Both the position numbers and the translations under genes were made by a program. Below the pieces are notes generated by a model, which did not search any database, was not told the origin of the DNA, and was given only the letters and a program-made list of their open reading frames with translations. 64,000 bases of DNA from Myrica gale (Eukaryota > Streptophyta > Magnoliopsida > Fagales > Myricaceae): contig OZ005621.1 of NCBI GenBank assembly GCA_963930655.1, positions 13,627,001-13,691,000 on the forward strand, read 5' to 3'. Below, in pieces: positions 56,952 to 64,000 of this stretch (within the stretch, counting starts at the first letter, position 1; each line of letters starts with the position of its first letter).

Positions 56952-57677
56952 GAGTTAATGACCATTTTCGTCCATGGGTTTATATCACATTTAAAAATTT
57001 GTTGCCAGGTTTTCATCTTAGTCACACATAGTTGCTGGACTTTATGATTTTGTCAAAATGGTCATTCGTCCATTTTCGTTAGTGAATTGTCCAATCAATT
57101 AACGACCCTACATGTCATGACCAACCATAAATAACACGTGTAGCAAAATTTATTTAAAAATACCACGTCAATTTTATTGCACAACATCAGTAAAATAAAA
57201 TAAAATCAATTAAATTATAAAAAAAATCAATTAACAATTTATAAAAAAACGGCCAAACGAACCAGGGAGCCGCAAGGGCCTCGACCTCCCTAGAGCCTGG
57301 GGGTGCCTCGTTGCCACCCCTCACGTCTCTCTAGGGGTGGCCAGCCTGTGAGGGCTGACTCCCCTCTTGGAGAAAGCGGTGGCTCTCTGCCCCCGTAGTG
57401 ACTCCCTAGTTCATTTGACCTTTTTTTTAATTGTTAATAGTTTTTTTTATTTTTTTATTTTATTGATGTAGCACAATAAAATTGATATGACATTTTAAGT
57501 AAATTTTGTTTTACGTGTCATTTTCTGGTTGATAATGATGTGTAAAACCGTCAGTTGATTAGGCTATTCGTGTTAACACGGAATGACAATTTGGATAAAA
57601 TCATAAAGCTCAAGATTTTGTGTGACTAACGCAAAATCTGGAGACGAAATTTTTAAGTGATAAAAACAATTATCAAC
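56952..57677. mobile_element. Long-TIR Mutator-like element with a GC-rich centre
   Basis: The first and last roughly 320 bp are diverged inverted repeats. Left words ATTTAAAAATTTGTTGCCAG, GGACTTTATGATTTTGTCAA and CAATTTTATTGCACAACATC pair with the inverse right words. A candidate 9-bp duplication AAAAAAAAG flanks it (56943-56951, 57678-57686), though it is low in complexity. The centre (57260-57415) is sharply GC-rich and non-repetitive, unlike the AT-rich arms, and could be captured host DNA. Confidence 0.65.
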
Positions 57678-57694
57678 AAAAAAAAGCAAAGTAA

Positions 57695-57963
57695 GGCGGA
57701 GTTTGGCCTGAGTGGTGAAGGCTTGGGGCCTAGGGTTTGCTCCCCCTGAGGTCCCAAGTTCGAATCCTCTCAGGTGCAAACAACTCCTTGGGGTCACTCA
57801 CTTAGCGAAGCTGGACTTAACTGACATGTGTGGTTTGGGAGGGCTGCACGACCCGAGGTTTGTCGTGGCGTTAAGCCCACCTCGTGCGTATATTGGGTCA
57901 GGTTCGTCTGAGCTCGGTGCACGTGGTTGGGTGCTCAGATTTCCCTCATCACCCAAAAAAAAA
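57695..57963 (+). mobile_element. tRNA-derived SINE
   Basis: RNA polymerase III promoter boxes are in place: A box TGGCCTGAGTGG (57704-57715) and B box AGTTCGAATCC (57757-57767), 41 bp apart. A SINE body without coding sense follows and ends in a run of nine A (57955-57963). The spacing and the CTGAGTGGTGAAGGCTTGGG start resemble known plant tRNA-derived SINEs. No clear target duplication was found. Open frames across it are incidental. Confidence 0.85.
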
Positions 57964-58232
57964 TTTCCGGGAAAATTGGAATTCAAGGTTCTGGTTATTC
58001 AGTTATTTTATTTAATGTATTTTTGTCAATTTTTCGAAATGAGAATGGGAACTGGAATCGGCTGAATTTACGTGTTGTGCCCTGATTTTAAAAAAGAAAA
58101 AAGAAAATTTTGACCTGGACCAAAACGTGCGTTTGACCCAGGTACCTCTTATTTTCCCTCCCATTGTTCTCCCGAGTCTCCCCCGTCGCACCCTGGCGCC
58201 CCCGATATCTCTCTCATTGTCCAGGTTCAGGC

Positions 58233-58493
58233 TATCAAGGAAACCGACGAAATCCAGCAAGTGCCAACTCAAGGCTAGCTGCCACCATAAACATCACCAG
58301 ATTTTGTGCCTTCCATGATTTTAGGATACATTTTTTATCTTTGTAAATATGGCTATTAAGTGTGATTGTAATATTCCTTTTCAGTTACATATTTTTGAAT
58401 GCCTAAAATTAGGCTCCTCGGGTTGTATAAGTATACAAAGCAAAAATAGAAATATTTGTGTGTTCAAAACCAAATCCGTGTGAATCCTTTTTA
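58233..58493 (+). repeat. 5' LTR of the copia element
   Basis: 261 bp from TATCAAGG to CCTTTTTA. Its ends are fixed by the CAGGC target duplication on the left and the primer site on the right, so the non-canonical TA...TA termini are well supported. Confidence 0.9.
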
Positions 58494-58506
58494 TGGTATC
58501 AGAGCC
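58494..58506 (+). other. Primer binding site, initiator-Met tRNA
   Basis: TGGTATCAGAGCC directly adjoins the 5' LTR and complements the 3' end of initiator methionine tRNA. Confidence 0.9.
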
Positions 58507-58549
58507 AGAAATCTCTAACGAGTAGCCTTTCTTTCTTCCTTCCTGTGAC

Positions 58550-59205
58550 ATGGCTGCCATCTCTGCATCCACCATTGATTCACCCATGATCACCATCAAT
58601 GCCTCAACCACCATCAACGAAAAACTCACCCCTTCTACCTTCCCTTAGTGGAGGGCTCAATTTGAAGCATTACTCATTGGGTATGATCTCATTGACTTTG
58701 TCAATGGTGTCAAAAAATGCCCTGCCATTGATGCAACAAACTCATCCTCCACGCCATTCTTGCCTCCACCTCCACCACTGTTACTCCACTTCTTGCCGCA
58801 TACAAAACATCCCATGAGGCTTGGACAACACTTACACGTTTATATGCGGGCAAATCACGGACGCGCGCGATGCAACTCAAGGAAGATTTGACCTTGAGCA
58901 CTCGTGGAAATCGCACCGTCACTGAGTTTCTTCAAGCAATCAAAATGATCGTTAACGAACTCGCACTCATTGATCATCCAGTTTCGGATGATGATTTAAC
59001 TCTCTACATTCTCAATGGATTGGGTCCAGAATTTCGAGAAATTGCAGCACCCATCCGTGCTCGAGAAACCTCTCTGAAATTTGAGGAAATACGCGATCTT
59101 CTTGTAGGTCATGAGAGTTACCTTCGCCGGTTGGAGCATCAATTTGCAGCAACATTTGTTCCCACTGCTAACTACTCTCATCGGCAAGGAGGTGCTCCTG
59201 GATAG
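58550..59205 (+). pseudogene. Copia gag, broken
   Basis: Starting at the ATG at 58550 the frame encodes MAAISASTIDSPM and reaches a TAG at 58646-58648 where the family usually has a codon before WRAQFEALL. Near 58740 a small deletion or frameshift moves the reading to the frame holding LHAILASTSTTVTPLLAAY, HEAWTTLTRLYAGKSR, MQLKEDLTLSTRG and DHPVSDDDLTLYILNGLGPE, the typical copia Gag (UBN2-type) region. A second TAG at 59203-59205 separates this from the zinc knuckle, which lies in the same frame. Gag normally forms the particle that packages element RNA; this one cannot be made whole. Confidence 0.85.
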
Positions 59206-59280
59206 CATAAACCAAGCCCTAAGTTTTCCTCTAACAAGACTCGCAGCAACAATTGGCATCCCAAAAATGGGTCCTCAAAT

Positions 59281-61737
59281 TTGGGCCAGAGGAAATATAA
59301 GCCCAAGTGCCAATGGTGTGATCAAATGGGCCATACGGCTAAAAATTGCCCCAAAATGTCTTCAGCTGATTTCACTGCAAACTGTGCTGCATCCTCCCAA
59401 GGTAAAAATCACAAATGGCTCGTTGACTCGGCGGCATCTCACAATATGACCACCGATCTTTCTAATCTGTCGATTAATTCTGAATATGATGGTACTGATG
59501 AGGTGGTAATTGGTGATGGATCAGGTTTGCCTGTGTCTCATATTGGCTCATTATCTCTTGCATCGTCAAATCGTGTCTTTCATTTACGTGATACCCTTTG
59601 TGTTCCCACAATTCAAAAAAATCTTATTTCCGTTCACCACTTCACCAAGCATAATAATGTTTATCTTGAATTTCATCCTACTTCTTTTTTTGTGAAGGAT
59701 CGGATCACGGGGGCGACACTACTCAAAGGCGAATGTGAAGACGGAGTGTACCCCTTTCCGGAGCATCCACCACCCACCTCCAAAGTTGTTGCCTATGTTC
59801 ATGAACGTACTACCACCAATGGATGGCACAAAAGACTTGGTCATCCCTCGTCAAAATTGGTCCATCATTTAATTCATGCTTTTTCCTTACCCACCAATAA
59901 GAATGGTCATTCATCTCCTTGTACGTCATGTTCTCAAAATAAAGCTCATCGTCAACCATTTAATACTCATGGTCTCACTAGCACCACTCCCATGGAATTA
60001 ATTTACACGGATGTTTGGGGCCCATCTCATGAAATTGGTATTGATGGCTCTAAATATTATGTTATTTTTGTTGACCACTATACCAAATACATTTGGCTCT
60101 ACCCTATGACTCATAAATCCCAGGTTCAAACCATTTTTCCGCAATTCAGAAATCTTGTGGAAAATAAGTTCAACACAAAAATAAAGAGTCTCTATTCCGA
60201 CAATGGTGGGGAATACATTGCCCTCAAATCTTTCCTTTCCGCTCATGGGATTAGTCATTACACAACCGCTCCTCACACTCCACAACAAAATGGTATGTCT
60301 GAAAGACGACATCGCCATCTTGTTGAGACTGGTCTCACCTTACTCACGGATGCTTACATGCCTCTCTCCTATTGGCCCTACGCATTTCAGACCGCTGCCT
60401 ACCTCATAAATAGAATGCCCACTTCGACTTTGAACAAAGAGACCTTTAGTCCTGTTGTAAAACCAGTCACCATACGCACTGTTTTAACCCTTGTTGTTAT
60501 GCAAGGTTGGTCTCTGAGGCAATTAGACGTCAACAATGTCGTTCTTCATGGGCATCTCACTGAAAAGGTGTATACGAAGCAACCACCTGGTTTCAGGAGT
60601 CCGGAAAAACCAAATCATGTTTGCTGTCTTACCAAGGCAATATATGGGTTAAAACAGGCACCTCGTGCTTGGTATTCTACTCTCAAACAGGCACTGTTAG
60701 AATTTGGTTTTGTCAATGCTAAATCCGACTCCTCTCTGTTTGTGTTTCATGATGGCTCCACCCTTGCCTATTGCTTAGTCTATGTCGATGATTTGATTCT
60801 CACTGGAAACAATTCGACATTTGTTGCACAAGTTATTGCTCACCTTGGCCAGAAATTCTCCATCAAAGATTTGGGGTCCTTACATTTTTTCCTCGGTGTT
60901 GAGGTCATTCCTACCACAGACGGTTTGTTTCTAACTCAGCATACGTATATCCGAGACCTACTAGCTAAATCATGTATGGATGGAGCTAAGGATGTCACAA
61001 CTCCTCTCTCTACCTCGGTTTCTCTTAAGCTGGCCGATGGTTCATCATCAGTTGATTCAACCGAATATCGTAGAGTGATTGGAGCATTGCAATACTTGTC
61101 CTTAACACGACCTGATATCAGCTTCGCAGTGAACAAACTCTCACAGTTTATGCATCGCCCAACACAGACCCACTGGACAGCCACTAAAAGACTGCTGCGG
61201 TACCTGAGGAACACCATTTTTCATGACATCAACATCAGAAAAACATCAAACCCAGCAGTCACATGTTTCTCATATGCTGATTGGGCTGGTAGTTTGGATG
61301 ATCGAAAATCAACATCAGCTTATCTTCTTCTTCTTGGTCACACACCCATTTCATGGATCTCCAAAAAGCAACGTGCCATTGCAAGGTCATCAACCGAAGC
61401 TGAGTACAGGGCTTTAGCAATGGCTGCCGCAAAATCAATGTGGTTGCTCTCTCTATTTCAAGAAATGAAGTTCACATTACCACAACCACCTATGCTTCTA
61501 TGTGACAACTTGGGCGCAACACAGTTGAGTTTTAATCCTGTCCAACATTCATGGATGAAGCACATTCAGATAGACCTTCACTTTGTGCGAGATTTGGTTG
61601 AGAAAAAAATTCTTACTGTTCAGCATGTTCACACTAATGACCAACTCACAGATCTACTCACCAAACCACTTTCACGACAACGAACAGACTCCCTACGAAA
61701 CAAGATCGACCTATCCGAAAGCAGCCCGTTCTTGTAG
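59281..61737 (+). CDS. Copia pol frame, internally deleted (818 codons)
   Basis: The frame opens in the Gag zinc knuckle [14 protein letters not shown] (residues 10-23, counted from 59281) and has no ATG of its own. Protease has VDSAAS with D49. The integrase zinc region runs WHKRLGHPS to CTSC (182-217). Catalytic residues are D244 (YTDVWGP), D307 (SDNGGEY) and E341. At residues 386-390 the sequence passes from KET of the integrase directly to [11 protein letters not shown] of reverse transcriptase, so the integrase C-terminus and the start of reverse transcriptase are missing, roughly a third of the usual pol length. Reverse transcriptase has YVDD (501-504). RNase H has [18 protein letters not shown] and STEAEYRAL. 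It cannot give working integrase or polymerase. Confidence 0.85.
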   Translation: MGQRKYKPKCQWCDQMGHTAKNCPKMSSADFTANCAASSQGKNHKWLVDSAASHNMTTDLSNLSINSEYDGTDEVVIGDGSGLPVSHIGSLSLASSNRVFHLRDTLCVPTIQKNLISVHHFTKHNNVYLEFHPTSFFVKDRITGATLLKGECEDGVYPFPEHPPPTSKVVAYVHERTTTNGWHKRLGHPSSKLVHHLIHAFSLPTNKNGHSSPCTSCSQNKAHRQPFNTHGLTSTTPMELIYTDVWGPSHEIGIDGSKYYVIFVDHYTKYIWLYPMTHKSQVQTIFPQFRNLVENKFNTKIKSLYSDNGGEYIALKSFLSAHGISHYTTAPHTPQQNGMSERRHRHLVETGLTLLTDAYMPLSYWPYAFQTAAYLINRMPTSTLNKETFSPVVKPVTIRTVLTLVVMQGWSLRQLDVNNVVLHGHLTEKVYTKQPPGFRSPEKPNHVCCLTKAIYGLKQAPRAWYSTLKQALLEFGFVNAKSDSSLFVFHDGSTLAYCLVYVDDLILTGNNSTFVAQVIAHLGQKFSIKDLGSLHFFLGVEVIPTTDGLFLTQHTYIRDLLAKSCMDGAKDVTTPLSTSVSLKLADGSSSVDSTEYRRVIGALQYLSLTRPDISFAVNKLSQFMHRPTQTHWTATKRLLRYLRNTIFHDINIRKTSNPAVTCFSYADWAGSLDDRKSTSAYLLLLGHTPISWISKKQRAIARSSTEAEYRALAMAAAKSMWLLSLFQEMKFTLPQPPMLLCDNLGATQLSFNPVQHSWMKHIQIDLHFVRDLVEKKILTVQHVHTNDQLTDLLTKPLSRQRTDSLRNKIDLSESSPFL

Positions 61738-61742
61738 GGGCG

Positions 61743-62003
61743 TATCAAGGAAACCGACGAAATCCAGCAAGTGCCAACTCAAGGCTAGCTGCCACCATAA
61801 ACATCACCAGATTTTGTGCCTTCCATGATTTTAGGATACGTTTTTTATCTTTGTAAATATGGCTATTAAGTGTGATTGTAATATTCCTTTTCAGTTACAT
61901 ATTTTTGGATGCCTAAAATTAGTCTCCTCGGGTTGTATAAGTATACAAAGCAAAAATAGAAATATTTGTGTGTTCAAAACCAAATCAGTGTGAATCCTCT
62001 TTA
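61743..62003 (+). repeat. 3' LTR of the copia element
   Basis: 261 bp starting TATCAAGG and ending CCTCTTTA. It follows a short polypurine AGGGGCG (61736-61742) and precedes the CAGGC duplication. Confidence 0.9.
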
Positions 62004-62008
62004 CAGGC

Positions 62009-62575
62009 TTCCAACCGGCAGCCACCTTGAGTTGCCTCCATCGACCGCTCTTCTCTCTCTCTCTCACTGTCCAGGTTCTGGGGGATTCTAGTGGAAATAC
62101 GAACCAGAAGAAGTGCTGGTGACAGATTATCAGGCCCCTCGACAAGACTATGTTGTTATTTCTCAATTCTTTAATCCAAAATTGGTTTCAAGCCTTCTAC
62201 TCCTCATGACATGCCTCTGTTGCTTTGAAAATTTTCCTGATGGGGATAATGATTATTTGTCAGTTTTCGGGTTGATCTACATTGATAAGTTTTGTGATTT
62301 CTTGGATTCTCAATGCGTTCTTTTGGCTGGTAGAGCATGTTCAGAAACTGAAAGGTACTTATCGGCTCTCTCCATTTCTTCATCTTGTAACCACTCCTGG
62401 ATACGTTTGACAGTTTTACTAGTCACTGAGAAGGCAACGGGAAATTTGTTCTCTCGTTTTGCTTGAAGGCCTTGCTAGTCTTACAATTAATTCCAGTTCT
62501 CGCTCGCATACCGTTGACCCGAAACCCCTAAATCCTCTCTCTAAATCTCTCTCGCTTCCTCGGCATCACATTTAA
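62009..62575 (+). promoter_or_regulatory. Upstream region of the mTERF gene
   Basis: It holds a CT-rich tract (62045-62070, CTCTCTCTCTCTC) and a second CT-rich piece just before the ATG (62530-62560), as often seen in plant 5' leaders. The open frame at 62113-62466 shows no known domain; parts could be leader exons, but I cannot support a gene. TATA-like sequence is not obvious. Confidence 0.4.
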
Positions 62576-63766
62576 ATGCAAGCTCTCAAGTCACTCTCCG
62601 TTCCTCCACCTTATCATTTTCACGGAGAGTTTGAGTCAAACTCAATCAAACGCTTTCTAGTTTTCTTCTGTTGTTCTCTTCCTTCATCCAACAAAACCAA
62701 AATTCAAGCTCCGAAACGAGACTCTCCCATCACCAATTGCCTGATCAACACCTTCAAATTCTCCAAAGCCCAAGCGCTCTACATCTCGACCCGCTTTCGT
62801 CGGTTGAAATCCCCTGCGAAGCCCCAATCCGTATTTCTCTTCCTCCAAAATCTCGGATTCTCCGAGACCCACATTCGATCCGCTGTCCATGTTTCCCCCC
62901 AAATACTGTTCGCTGATATAGATAAGACCCTCAGGCCCAAGATTGAATTTTTCCAGGAACTGGGTCTTGTTGGTTCTGAGCTGGCCAAGTTCATTTCAAA
63001 AAATTCCACGGTCTTGAATGCGAGTTTGGAGAGAAGATTGATACCCGGCGTTTCTATACTAAAGAAAATATTGTCCGACGATGAGAATAACCAAGACCTT
63101 TTTCGGGTTCTGCGGCGGTGCAATTCGGTGGTGACGGGAGATCCTGAATCAAGGTTGGTGAGCAACATTGCGTACTTGAAGAGTTGTGGGATTGTCGGGT
63201 CTCAGCTCTCAATGCTTTTGACTAGGCAGCCGCGGCTTTTTGTGGTGAAGGAATCCAAGCTTAGGGGCCTTGTTTCTTGGGTGTTAGAGATGGGTTTTGC
63301 CATCAATACCAGAATGTTGGTTTATGCGCTTTATACGGTTAGCTGTATGAGCAACGAGACTTTCATGAGGAAGTTGAAACTATTTCGGAGCTATGGGTTC
63401 ACCTCGGATGAATGTATTGCAATGTTCCGAAAGGCACCTGCTTTGCTTAGGGTCTCTGAAGAGAAGTTGAAGCTTGGAATTGAGTTCTTCATAAATACCA
63501 TAAAGTGGGAAAAGTCGGTCCTAATTCGGGCACCTTCTTGTTTGATGTATAGCATGGAGGCAAGAGTGTTTCCTCGGTTCAGGGTTTTGCAGATTATGAA
63601 GTCCAAAAGGCTCTTGAAGAGGGAGCCAAGGTTTATTACTAGCTTGAGTTTATCAGAGGAGGAGTTCTTGGCAAGGTTCATTGCAAAGTTTAGAGATGAT
63701 GCAGAGGAATTGTTGGTAGCTTACAAGGGTCATTTATTGGATTCTTGTTCTGAAGATGAATCTTAG
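62576..63766 (+). CDS. mTERF family protein, organelle-targeted (396 aa)
   Basis: A single uninterrupted frame encodes a mitochondrial transcription termination factor (mTERF) protein, a helical-repeat nucleic-acid-binding family acting in plant mitochondria or chloroplasts on transcription, splicing or translation. The first 45 or so residues are rich in Ser, Phe and basic residues with few acids, fitting a transit peptide. Repeated mTERF motifs follow, each a helix pair with a proline-containing LxxxP-type core: VFLFLQNLGFSETHIRSAVH, IEFFQELGLVGSELAKFI, IAYLKSCGIVGSQLSMLLTR, LKLFRSYGFTSDECIAMFRK and LGIEFFINTIKWEKSVLIRA. The tail LLKREPRFITSLSLSEEEFL is typical of the plant subgroup encoded in clusters of intronless genes. 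Length is normal for that subgroup. The ATG at 62576 is the first in frame. Which organelle is uncertain. Confidence 0.92.
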   Translation: MQALKSLSVPPPYHFHGEFESNSIKRFLVFFCCSLPSSNKTKIQAPKRDSPITNCLINTFKFSKAQALYISTRFRRLKSPAKPQSVFLFLQNLGFSETHIRSAVHVSPQILFADIDKTLRPKIEFFQELGLVGSELAKFISKNSTVLNASLERRLIPGVSILKKILSDDENNQDLFRVLRRCNSVVTGDPESRLVSNIAYLKSCGIVGSQLSMLLTRQPRLFVVKESKLRGLVSWVLEMGFAINTRMLVYALYTVSCMSNETFMRKLKLFRSYGFTSDECIAMFRKAPALLRVSEEKLKLGIEFFINTIKWEKSVLIRAPSCLMYSMEARVFPRFRVLQIMKSKRLLKREPRFITSLSLSEEEFLARFIAKFRDDAEELLVAYKGHLLDSCSEDES

Positions 63767-64000
63767 TTCTCTTTACGTCTTCAGTTTGCTAGGTGAATGT
63801 CCTTGGCGAATCCATAACAATATGCAAGGGGACAACCAATTACGTACAGTGATTTGTTTTGATATTATTCAGTAGTGTTTCTTGCAGAAATTATCTGGAT
63901 GGAGGAGAGGTTTTCCTAGCATCTCAGAGAGGTGCTTTGGTGAATGGGGCTGATGAAGATCATAAGGATGCTGAGAAGTGCAGTATCCTGCAAGCAAGAA
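63767..64000 (+). other. 3' region of the mTERF gene, possible untranslated intron
   Basis: TAGTGTTTCTTGCAG followed by AAATTATCTGGATGG (about 63872-63901) looks like a splice acceptor, so the transcript may continue through a 3' untranslated intron. The window ends before a poly(A) site can be judged. Confidence 0.3.

Larger units (their letters stand above)
58233..62003 (+). mobile_element. Ty1/copia retrotransposon with TA...TA LTR ends, defective
   Basis: Two 261-bp LTRs starting TATCAAGGAAACCG and ending (T/C)TTTA bound a gag-pol region. The perfect 5-bp duplication CAGGC flanks it (58228-58232, 62004-62008). The LTRs differ at five positions by eye (about 2%). Gag has two in-frame stops and a frameshift, and pol lacks the segment between integrase and reverse transcriptase. 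Lineage looks like Ale/Retrofit from [13 protein letters not shown] in the integrase, tentatively. It lies 0.57 kb upstream of the mTERF start codon. Confidence 0.9.

Noticed and set aside
57695-57780. A tRNA gene
   Set aside because: A and B boxes are present, but the cloverleaf is not intact and the sequence continues into a SINE body with an A-tail.
57712-58065. 117-codon frame across the SINE
   Set aside because: It spans the tRNA-like head, body and A-run of a SINE, which is non-coding.
62113-62466. Separate gene upstream of mTERF
   Set aside because: Open for 117 codons but without a recognisable domain, and it overlaps a likely leader region.

Overview
The window looks like nuclear DNA of a flowering plant, probably a dicot. 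It has a mTERF gene, a Dof zinc-finger reading frame, an intron-containing alcohol dehydrogenase pseudogene, a tRNA-derived SINE, and nested plant-type transposons: Ty3/gypsy Tekay, Tat and Athila, Ty1/copia, CACTA, hAT and MULE. All coordinates and junctions were read by eye.

Layout. 1-4400: degraded Ty3/gypsy remnants on the minus strand, including a Tat-type integrase tail with a tandem repeat beside it, then a decayed Tekay LTR piece. 4409-4666: a short Dof reading frame (minus), with a 2.4 kb non-autonomous hAT element (8-bp target duplication) inserted 222 bp upstream of its ATG. 8013-8877: a class-P ADH pseudogene broken by a CACTA end. 10556-17748: a complete CACTA element (CACTA1) carrying a nested 3.5 kb solo LTR and a 519-bp MULE-type MITE with a perfect 9-bp duplication. 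20185-25548: a 5.4 kb solo LTR. 25591-48023: a second CACTA (CACTA2), itself split by a complete, very young 14.0 kb Tekay chromovirus at 25915-39912. 48024-56640: old repeat debris with an Athila protease fragment and AT-rich repeats. 56952-57963: a long-TIR element followed by a SINE. 58233-62003: a defective copia element with unusual TA...TA LTR ends. 62576-63766: an intact mTERF gene, the only clearly functional host gene.

How the parts work together. The young Tekay element has everything needed for retrotransposition: LTRs, primer binding site, one unbroken gag-pol frame with chromodomain, and polypurine tract. It also carries a second 287-codon reading frame after pol that I do not recognise. 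The LTR holds what look like real splice signals: a 71-bp mini-intron with an exact TACTAAC branch sequence and a donor (AACAAG/GTAAG) kept in all four LTR copies of the family. Both gag and the extra frame have their ATG at or within one base of a CAG acceptor-like site. This suggests one LTR leader could be spliced to either reading frame. This is the most interesting candidate system in the window.

The two CACTA elements and two further loci carry dense arrays of different palindromic words (CGATCGATCG, GTCCGGAC, GTTCGAAC), probably binding sites for element-encoded proteins. The Tekay-family LTRs show a parallel pattern: each copy carries a different short-motif array (GATAAG, TTATTGGGCC or ATTGGGCY) in the same part of the LTR.
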